A DNA stretch of 7,386 nt from the NCBI GenBank assembly GCA_015064425.1, contig SVSF01000086.1, positions 1-7,386 of the forward strand, written 5' to 3'. Every line of letters starts with the position of its first letter. Position 1 is the first letter of the stretch. The notes below the pieces were generated by a model. It did not search any database. It saw nothing but the letters and a program-made list of their open reading frames with translations, and was not told where the DNA came from. Origin of the DNA: Oscillospiraceae bacterium (lineage in GTDB: Bacteria > Bacillota_A > Clostridia > Oscillospirales > CAG-272). Made by a program: the position numbers and the translations under genes. Below are positions 1 through 4,923 of the stretch, piece after piece.

Positions 1-1
1 T

Positions 2-487
2 GCTCAGTTCGCGGCAGCAGGTAAGGCTATCGGCAAGAAGAATCTTGCAGAGATCGCTATGTCCTACGGCTACGTTTACGTTGCACAGATCGCTATGGGC
101 GCTGATATGAACCAGACTCTCAAGGCTCTTGCAGAGGCTGAGGCATATCCCGGACCTTCTCTCATTATCGGTTACGCACCCTGCGAAATGCACGGTATCA
201 AGGGCGGTATGACTAACTGCCAGAGCGAAATGAAGAAGGCTGTAGAGGCAGGCTATTGGCAGATGTTCAGATTCAACCCCGCTAACAAGGCTGAGGGCAA
301 GAATCCCTTCACTCTCGACTCCAAGGCTCCTACGGGCGATTACCGTGAGTTCCTTGCAGGTGAGACAAGATACACACGTCTTGCACAGCAGAATCCCGAA
401 AGAGCAGAAGAGCTCTTCACAAAGGCTGCTGAAAAGGCTAAGGCTAAGTACGAGCACCTCGAAAGACTTACAAAGCTTTACGAATAA
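2..487 (+). CDS. nifJ: Pyruvate:ferredoxin (flavodoxin) oxidoreductase, C-terminal part (5' end outside window)
   Basis: This is the last 161 residues of a single-chain pyruvate:ferredoxin oxidoreductase, the cytoplasmic TPP and iron-sulfur enzyme that converts pyruvate and CoA to acetyl-CoA and CO2 while reducing ferredoxin. The reading frame is open from the first bases, so the gene is cut by the window edge. Visible family motifs are YGYVYVAQIAMGA, the segment AEAYPGPSLIIGYAPCEMHG, and GYWQMFRFNP. From knowledge of the Desulfovibrio enzyme, the Cys in APCEMHG should be the distal-in-sequence ligand of the proximal 4Fe-4S cluster. It lies 100 residues from the C-terminus, so the extra C-terminal domain of the Desulfovibrio enzyme is absent here. 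The tail is charged and helical, ending in LERLTKLYE. Codon use is strongly biased (AAG, CTC/CTT, ATC, GCT), unlike the downstream genes, which fits a very highly expressed catabolic enzyme. A terminator follows 20 bases after the stop. Confidence 0.95.
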   Translation, partial: AQFAAAGKAIGKKNLAEIAMSYGYVYVAQIAMGADMNQTLKALAEAEAYPGPSLIIGYAPCEMHGIKGGMTNCQSEMKKAVEAGYWQMFRFNPANKAEGKNPFTLDSKAPTGDYREFLAGETRYTRLAQQNPERAEELFTKAAEKAKAKYEHLERLTKLYE

Positions 488-506
488 TTTTAATAAAACG
501 AAAGCA

Positions 507-537
507 AAGCACCGCGCATTTCTGCGCGGTGCTTTTT
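507..537 (+). terminator. Rho-independent terminator after nifJ
   Basis: A perfect 12-bp GC-rich stem (AAGCACCGCGCA at 507-518 with TGCGCGGTGCTT at 523-534) closes a 4-base TTTC loop and runs into TTTTT. It sits just downstream of the oxidoreductase stop codon and separates it from the leader of the peptidase operon. Confidence 0.93.
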
Positions 538-569
538 CGTTCGAAGGAGGGGAATATCTTAAGAACTCG

Positions 570-594
570 GGAACAAAACGAAAATTTTTTCGTC
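570..594 (+). promoter_or_regulatory. ECF-sigma-like promoter P1 upstream of the PPC/M23 peptidase gene
   Basis: A -35-like GGAAC (570-574) is separated by 16 bases (AAAACGAAAATTTTTT) from a -10-like CGTC (591-594), followed by TAAAG. GGAAC/GAAC with CGTC at about 16 bp is the usual shape of ECF-family sigma promoters. A second copy with the same spacer is found at 4869-4893, and from GGAAC through CGTCTAAAG 25 of 30 bases are identical. Transcription would start near 600. The sigma factor is not in the window, and the assignment rests on motif shape plus recurrence. Confidence 0.65.
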
Positions 595-675
595 TAAAGC
601 ATGAATGTGAAAAGCTCTGAATCTCTGCGCTTTTTGAACAAAGATATTAATTTTTTATGAATTCATATTATTCAC

Positions 676-704
676 TTTACACAATGTCAAAAATATGGTA
701 ATAT
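676..704 (+). promoter_or_regulatory. Housekeeping (sigma-A) promoter P2 with extended -10, upstream of the peptidase operon
   Basis: TTTACA (676-681) and TAATAT (699-704) are separated by exactly 17 bases, and TGG directly before the -10 gives an extended -10 (TGN) element. The start would be near 711. A 12-bp perfect palindrome, TATGAATTCATA (656-667), lies 8 bases upstream of the -35. It could be an operator half-pair or simply AT-rich chance. Together with P1 this gives the peptidase operon two promoters of different sigma type. Confidence 0.65.
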
Positions 705-740
705 AAAAGTGAGGAAGTATCTTCCATATAAAAAGAAAGA

Positions 741-782
741 GGTGAAGGTCTATGAGAGACAATGAACCGAAGGCCTATCACC
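741..782 (+). promoter_or_regulatory. Possible RNA stem enclosing the ribosome site of the 16-codon ORF
   Basis: GGTGA-A-GGTCT (741-751) can pair with AGGCC-TA-TCACC (771-782): five pairs (741-745 with 778-782), a small internal bulge, then five pairs (747-751 with 771-775, one of them G-U). The Shine-Dalgarno GGTGAAGG is in the left arm and the ATG at 752 opens the loop. Folding would hide the ribosome site. This was found by eye with no energy calculation, and a chance pairing is possible. Confidence 0.3.
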
Positions 783-802
783 GTGCTCTGATAATGGTAT
801 AG
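752..802 (+). CDS. Tiny ORF (16 residues) in the peptidase leader; leader peptide or decayed gene
   Basis: The ORF encodes MRDNEPKAYHRALIMV and ends in TAG. It has a good ribosome site (AAAGAGGTGAAGG, 738-748) at normal distance from its ATG and lies about 40 bases downstream of the expected start from promoter P2, 72 bases before the peptidase gene. A different frame continues immediately: read from 802, codons give EEIIFRARTDK and then TAA at 835-837. A 2-base change near the GTATAG would therefore produce a natural-looking 27-residue peptide. It may be a regulatory leader peptide, a frameshifted small gene, or noise. No family is recognised. Confidence 0.3.
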   Translation: MRDNEPKAYHRALIMV

Positions 803-874
803 AAGAAATCATTTTTAGGGCGCGGACAGATAAGTAATTTTCGAAACAACTGAATATTAAAAAGGGGAACAAAA

Positions 875-3670
875 ATGACAAAAAAGCATAAGAATGTTTT
901 AAGTATTCTTATGGCGCTTGTCTTGCTTGTGACGTGTACAGCGTCATTCCCCTTAAACAGTACGGCGGAAGCCTACGACACGCAAGAGAGTGCCGTAAGT
1001 TCAGAAAACTTATCAGCCCAAATTGAAAATATTGAACCGTTGGCTATTGAAAAAAGCGGAATTATGGAAAGAGTAGACGAATTCCCCTTCGGATTTGAGA
1101 TAATATCAACGGACGGAGAATACGTGACCGCGCGTTTTAAGGTAAACGGTTCGGAAACAAAGCTTGAAAATCTGCCGGGTATTTCCGACTATGATTTTTA
1201 TACGAATGCGGAAACGGTAAACGAGCTGTCATCAGCATCCGAAAGACATACGATCCGTATGGAAGCGGACAGAGAATATACGTTTGAGTATTCGTACGGT
1301 GAAAACGGCGGAAAGGTATATTATAACGGAATCATCAAAGCATTAAGCTTTGAGGTAAACGGAGAACCCTACGCTACGGTAAAGATATACGATACGGTGA
1401 GGAACGTACTGACAAGCGAGTATATCGACGTGCTCAACGGAGAGAAGAACGTGGCGAGCATAACGAATCCGAGAGGCTCGGGTATAGTTAATGAAAGCGA
1501 GACGAATAACAGCACTTCAGCTGCAAACAGAACGTATGATGACTATGATAATTACGGACAGATCTCAACTCTTGTAGATGTTGACTATTGGGTAGTCAGC
1601 TTTACAAGTGCAGGAAGTGCTAACTTCTGGTTAAGCAACAGTTCAAGTTATGGCAATCTTTCTATGACAGTATACGACGGTAACGGAAATTATATTTCTT
1701 CAACAGCAATTAATGGTTCAAGCAGCGGACTTATTACGTATAATGTCAGTGCATATGTGAATTACTATATAGCAGTAACCTTAACATCCGGAAACGTTCC
1801 CTTATCATATTGGCTCAGAGCAAAAAATACACCTTCTACACCTGCAACCAACCCCGACGCATACGAACCGAATAACGGAATAGGAGCGGCAATACAGATA
1901 TATCCGGGAACACCAATATCCGCAAATATACACAATTCAAGCGACGTGGATTATTACAAGGTAATTCTTTCGGGAACGGTGAATATGTCGGTAGGTCTCG
2001 GAAGTATACCCGCAGGATGTGACTACGATCTTTACGTTTATACTCCTTCAGTTGTTGTTGCAGGAGCATCCACAAATTCCGGTATAGCGGCAGAATCTGT
2101 GAGTCTGACGGGAATTACAGGTACGTATTATATAGCGGTAATACCGCAAAACAGCAGCTATTCGGGAAGTAACTATTATCTTAACGTGACAACCACCGCA
2201 GTTACTCCTCCGGCGCCTGCAGGAGACAGTTATGAGCCGAACAACAGCATAAACCTTGCTAAAGAAATAAGTACGGGAACAGCTGTATCGGCAAATATAC
2301 ATGAGGCGGGAGACGTTGACCACTATAAGTTTAACGTAACGGTACTAAGTAACATAAGTATCACGCTTACGAATATACCTTCGGGATGCGATTATGATAT
2401 TGAGCTGAGGAGCCCAAGCTCATCTTTGCTGGGAAGCTCAACAAACTATGCTATGACGTCTGAAAGTATAGGATATCCAAATGCTGCAGCTGGATGGTAT
2501 TACGTAGCGGTTATACCGAAATCGAATTGTTACTCTGCAGATAACTATTCTCTGACGGTAAGCTTGACTGCAGTTCCTTTGGGAGATGTACACGAGCCTA
2601 ATAACACTATAGCAACCGCTACAGATATATCTCAGGGTGTACCGATGTCGGGAACTATCCACATTCCGAATGACGTGGACTACTACAAGATCACTCTAAC
2701 GTCAAACAGCAGCCTTACTGTTACGCTCAATAACAGCTTATGTCAGGCAAACAATGATCTCAAGCTTTGTTTAGATGATGGAACTGTTATAGCATCTTCT
2801 GTAAACAGCGGAACAGCTAACGATTCCATAACGATACCCCTTATAGCATCAGGAACGTATTACGTCAAGGTTTATCCCGCCACGTTGACTGATGTTAGCG
2901 TCGGATCGTATAGTCTGACATATCAAGCAACAACGGTTGATACGGATGGACCGGTATATAATTTTGTGGTTCGTGACAGCGTTACAGGCGAACTGATAAG
3001 TGGTTCAGCAAGACTAGAGCTATGCTACCCCGGATGGGAGGATGTTTTTACTTTTACCGGCGGATTTGTTGCTCGCGTAGTAGATAGCGGACAAAATATG
3101 GGATATAACGTGCGTAAGCAAGGATATATGACCAAGGTTTCAGCTATAGAATATCGCAATAATCAGAATAAACCGGAAGAAGTGGATCTTGAACCCGTTC
3201 CTACAAAATATCTTAATACGGGCTTTACCGCTCCTCTGAGTGATAATCCCGGATATGTATCGTCTCATTTTGGAAATAGAGGATATTATTATGGAAGTAC
3301 TCCCGAGTTAGACTTCCATCAAGGTACAGATTACGGAAGAATTGCCGGAACCTCTATATTAAGTGTATGTACTATAACAAACGGAGAGGAGGAGTCTTTT
3401 GGAAATCATTATTCAATGGGAAATTATGTAAAAATCGCAGATGGTTCGGGATATACAATTACATATATGCATATGCAGTCTCCATATGTAAAACTCCAGG
3501 AAGGTGAACAACTCGATCAAGGAGAGGAAATAGGGAAAGTTGGAGGAGTTTCCGGTTCTCAGGGTGCCGGACATTCTACAGGCGCGCATCTTCATATAGA
3601 CATATATGACGAATATTTAGAGCAATATGTAGATCCCGAAATTATATTTGGACTATGCAGTGCTCACTAA
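875..3670 (+). CDS. Secreted M23 (LytM-type) zinc metallopeptidase with four PPC-like repeats
   Basis: This 931-residue exported protein probably cuts peptide cross-links of peptidoglycan, or peptides, outside the cell. Residues 1-33 are a signal peptide (KKHK, hydrophobic core, AEA before Tyr34); VTC21 is a poor lipobox because Thr precedes the Cys. Residues 34-205 are an unrecognised N-terminal domain. Four PPC-like beta modules follow, each with (E)PNN or TNN and later DVDYY/DVDHY, with Asn pairs at 212, 334, 457 and 577. Residues 690-790 resemble an Ig/carboxypeptidase-regulatory-type beta domain (VRDSVTGELISG). The M23 domain is at about 800-925, with HQGTD (His815, Asp819), YMHM (His866) and GHSTGAHLH (His905, His907). 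These are the full zinc and catalytic set, so it should be active. The ribosome site AAAGGGGA is 6 bases before the ATG. It is the first gene of an operon with the downstream lipoprotein, with only 13 bases between them. The natural substrate is not shown. Confidence 0.93.
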   Translation: MTKKHKNVLSILMALVLLVTCTASFPLNSTAEAYDTQESAVSSENLSAQIENIEPLAIEKSGIMERVDEFPFGFEIISTDGEYVTARFKVNGSETKLENLPGISDYDFYTNAETVNELSSASERHTIRMEADREYTFEYSYGENGGKVYYNGIIKALSFEVNGEPYATVKIYDTVRNVLTSEYIDVLNGEKNVASITNPRGSGIVNESETNNSTSAANRTYDDYDNYGQISTLVDVDYWVVSFTSAGSANFWLSNSSSYGNLSMTVYDGNGNYISSTAINGSSSGLITYNVSAYVNYYIAVTLTSGNVPLSYWLRAKNTPSTPATNPDAYEPNNGIGAAIQIYPGTPISANIHNSSDVDYYKVILSGTVNMSVGLGSIPAGCDYDLYVYTPSVVVAGASTNSGIAAESVSLTGITGTYYIAVIPQNSSYSGSNYYLNVTTTAVTPPAPAGDSYEPNNSINLAKEISTGTAVSANIHEAGDVDHYKFNVTVLSNISITLTNIPSGCDYDIELRSPSSSLLGSSTNYAMTSESIGYPNAAAGWYYVAVIPKSNCYSADNYSLTVSLTAVPLGDVHEPNNTIATATDISQGVPMSGTIHIPNDVDYYKITLTSNSSLTVTLNNSLCQANNDLKLCLDDGTVIASSVNSGTANDSITIPLIASGTYYVKVYPATLTDVSVGSYSLTYQATTVDTDGPVYNFVVRDSVTGELISGSARLELCYPGWEDVFTFTGGFVARVVDSGQNMGYNVRKQGYMTKVSAIEYRNNQNKPEEVDLEPVPTKYLNTGFTAPLSDNPGYVSSHFGNRGYYYGSTPELDFHQGTDYGRIAGTSILSVCTITNGEEESFGNHYSMGNYVKIADGSGYTITYMHMQSPYVKLQEGEQLDQGEEIGKVGGVSGSQGAGHSTGAHLHIDIYDEYLEQYVDPEIIFGLCSAH
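1487..2935 (+). repeat. Four tandem PPC-type modules of about 120 residues within the peptidase gene
   Basis: At protein level the units start near residues 206, 328, 451 and 571. Their Asn-Asn pairs are spaced 122, 123 and 120 residues apart. Units 2-4 share YEPNN or HEPNN, a Ser-x-Asn/Thr-Ile-His stretch and DVDYYK/DVDHYK, plus a late GTYYIAVIP/GWYYVAVIP/GTYYVKVYP strand. Unit 1 is diverged (ESETNNS, LVDVDYWVVSF). Codons differ between units, so the repeat is old rather than a recent DNA duplication. Confidence 0.8.
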
Positions 3671-3678
3671 GGAGGTGG
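3669..3678 (+). promoter_or_regulatory. Ribosome binding site that fixes the start of the lipoprotein gene at 3684
   Basis: AAGGAGGTGG is a near-perfect Shine-Dalgarno overlapping the TAA of the peptidase gene, with AGGAGG 8 bases before the ATG at 3684. The earlier in-frame ATG at 3648 has no such site, overlaps the peptidase gene, and would put an acidic stretch before the signal peptide. The overlap with the stop codon suggests translational coupling. Confidence 0.85.
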
Positions 3679-3683
3679 AAGCG

Positions 3684-4766
3684 ATGAAAAAAATATTAAT
3701 ATTTATACTTGTTATAGCTTTGTCTTTGATTATTGTGTCTTGCATGGCGCATACAGAGGATGAGCTTCTAGATGTAACATTTGGAGATTCCTCCGAAGTG
3801 GAAAAATTATCGGAAACGGAAAGTGAGATTGATATCCAAAGAGAGACTGAAACTGAGAAGGAAACCGAGACTGAAAAAGAAAGCGAAACGGAAAAACTAA
3901 CTGAGAAGCTTACGGAATCCGAGACCGAAACGGAGAGTGAATATGAGAAAAATCCCGTATCGGAAAATCTCGGACAAAATGTAGGCGGACTGTATATCTG
4001 TGAACATGTTCCGTTGAATTTGGTTAGAAGTTTTCCTATAGATGAATCTTATCATAATTTTCATGGGTGTTTAATTGAATATATCGATGAAAAACACGGA
4101 GAGGGAAGCTTTGAGGCTTATTTTAATTGGACGATTAAAAAATATATAGAAGAAAATGGACGTTATGACCCTTGTAAGGTAGGGAATATAGTAGATTTCG
4201 TAGAGTATTTTAATATACCGAGAGAGGACTTTGAATTTCTGAATGATAATTATTTTAGCGGCGTAGGTACATTAGATTACAACGTAGATGCAATATACGG
4301 AGGAAGAGAAGCGGCAGAGAAATATTACACAAGCGACAGAGACCGAATACTCCTTGAAAAATATTTCATAAATAGATTTAAACGCCGGCTTGTTATCTAT
4401 GTAAAAGATCAAGATGAAAACGCTATATCAAAATGGGTATCTGAAAAAAATAAGACAGAGTGGGGATTTTCCGAGCTGTCGAAAACCCATACCTATATAG
4501 AGGGATATGGATATACGGACGAGTTTAAAGGCCATTTAGCACAATACTCTATTGCTGAATTTATAAAGGATTTCAATATACCTCGTTCCGCAGTTGAGGA
4601 GATCGCAAAAAATAGTGATATTTCTTATGAACAAATCAATATATCTTTCGATATCGATAAGCTTTACTCCAAAAGCGGTGAGATACTTGAAATAGATACC
4701 TCAAAGCTTTCCGATACGAAACCTATTACTATTGACAGAAGCTATCTTATCTACACCGGAAAATAA
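3684..4766 (+). CDS. Lipoprotein with acidic Thr/Glu linker and duplicated C-terminal domain, unknown function
   Basis: This 360-residue membrane-anchored lipoprotein belongs to no family I recognise. It starts with a typical lipoprotein signal (MKKILIFILVIALSLIIVSC) whose lipobox IVSC predicts lipidation at Cys20, followed by Met-Ala-His. Residues 43-88 are an extended, highly charged Thr/Glu/Ser/Lys linker (units such as ETETEK) that could hold the domain away from the membrane or reach through the wall. The folded part, about 105-360, appears to be an internal duplication: NIVDFVEYFNIPRED (168-182) matches SIAEFIKDFNIPRSA (289-303), and YNVDAIYG and FDIDKLYS occur at similar offsets after each. 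No catalytic motif is visible. It is co-transcribed with the M23 peptidase and lies 13 bases after it, so it may be a partner, inhibitor, anchor or substrate sensor of that enzyme (inference). Codon use is AT-rich compared with nifJ and the transporter genes. Confidence 0.88.
   Translation: MKKILIFILVIALSLIIVSCMAHTEDELLDVTFGDSSEVEKLSETESEIDIQRETETEKETETEKESETEKLTEKLTESETETESEYEKNPVSENLGQNVGGLYICEHVPLNLVRSFPIDESYHNFHGCLIEYIDEKHGEGSFEAYFNWTIKKYIEENGRYDPCKVGNIVDFVEYFNIPREDFEFLNDNYFSGVGTLDYNVDAIYGGREAAEKYYTSDRDRILLEKYFINRFKRRLVIYVKDQDENAISKWVSEKNKTEWGFSELSKTHTYIEGYGYTDEFKGHLAQYSIAEFIKDFNIPRSAVEEIAKNSDISYEQINISFDIDKLYSKSGEILEIDTSKLSDTKPITIDRSYLIYTGK
3810..3947 (+). repeat. Low-complexity Thr/Glu/Lys repeat encoding the lipoprotein linker
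   Basis: Residues 43-88 of the lipoprotein consist almost only of Glu, Thr, Ser and Lys. The core at 53-76 reads as successive ETETEK, ETETEK, ESETEK and LTEK units. Synonymous codons alternate freely (GAG/GAA, ACT/ACC/ACG, AAG/AAA), so the repeat seems to be kept at protein level and not by recent replication slippage. Confidence 0.8.
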
Positions 4767-4825
4767 GCAGAAAAGGAAAAATACCTGAATAATTCGCAAT
4801 AAAAATTAATAAAGCATAGTGAAGG

Positions 4826-4859
4826 CAGCCCATAAACGTAATATTTATGGGCTGTTTTT
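4826..4859 (+). terminator. Rho-independent terminator after the peptidase/lipoprotein operon
   Basis: CAGCCCATAAA (4826-4836) pairs perfectly with TTTATGGGCTG (4844-4854) around a 7-base loop, followed by TTTTT (4855-4859). It lies 59 bases after the lipoprotein stop and 9 bases before the next promoter, so the second lipoprotein gene is a separate transcription unit. Confidence 0.92.
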
Positions 4860-4868
4860 CAAAAAATC

Positions 4869-4893
4869 GGAACAAAATGAAAAAATATCCGTC
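4869..4893 (+). promoter_or_regulatory. ECF-sigma-like promoter P3 upstream of the second lipoprotein gene
   Basis: GGAAC (4869-4873), a 16-base spacer (AAAATGAAAAAATATC) and CGTC (4890-4893) followed by TAAAG repeat the arrangement at 570-594. They share the same spacer length and the same AAAA-pyrimidine-GAAAA start of the spacer. Transcription would begin near 4900, giving a short leader of about 25 bases before the ATG at 4924. The site sits directly between a terminator and the gene, which strongly favours promoter function. Confidence 0.75.
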
Positions 4894-4923
4894 TAAAGTA
4901 TAAAAGAGAAGGAGGAGTGCAAA

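Larger units (their letters stand above)
538..874 (+). other. Long 5' leader / intergenic region with two promoters and a tiny ORF
   Basis: This 337-base stretch has no long ORF on either strand. In order it holds an ECF-like promoter (570-594), a 12-bp palindrome TATGAATTCATA (656-667), a housekeeping promoter (676-704), and a small GGAAG-TAT-CTTCC hairpin (713-725) near the expected RNA 5' end. Next come a 16-codon ORF with a good ribosome site (752-802) and the AAAGGGGA ribosome site of the peptidase gene (861-868). The untranslated leader would be about 275 nt from the first promoter and about 165 nt from the second, long enough for post-transcriptional control. No known riboswitch class was recognised. 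Confidence 0.6.

Noticed and set aside
345..620. Plus-strand ORF of 91 codons overlapping the 3' end of nifJ and its terminator
   Set aside because: It runs out of frame through a clear coding region and straight across the terminator and the ECF-like promoter, has no ribosome site, and its product looks like a frame shadow.
601..660. A 19-codon ORF right after the ECF-like promoter (ATG at 601)
   Set aside because: The ATG would lie at or within a base or two of the expected transcription start, there is no ribosome site, and the product is unremarkable.
866..890. A third GGAACAAAA at the peptidase start codon, resembling the ECF -35 element
   Set aside because: No CGTC follows at 15-17 bases, and the sequence is explained by the AAAGGGGA ribosome site before ATG.
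1836..2662. Three minus-strand ORFs of 74-91 codons inside the peptidase gene
   Set aside because: They lie opposite the PPC repeats and their products (Arg/Cys/Tyr-rich) are typical antisense shadows of the repeated modules.
3648..3683. Upstream in-frame ATG giving a 12-residue longer lipoprotein
   Set aside because: It overlaps the peptidase gene, lacks a ribosome site, and puts acidic residues before the signal peptide; the ATG at 3684 has a near-perfect Shine-Dalgarno and gives Cys20 as in the second lipoprotein.
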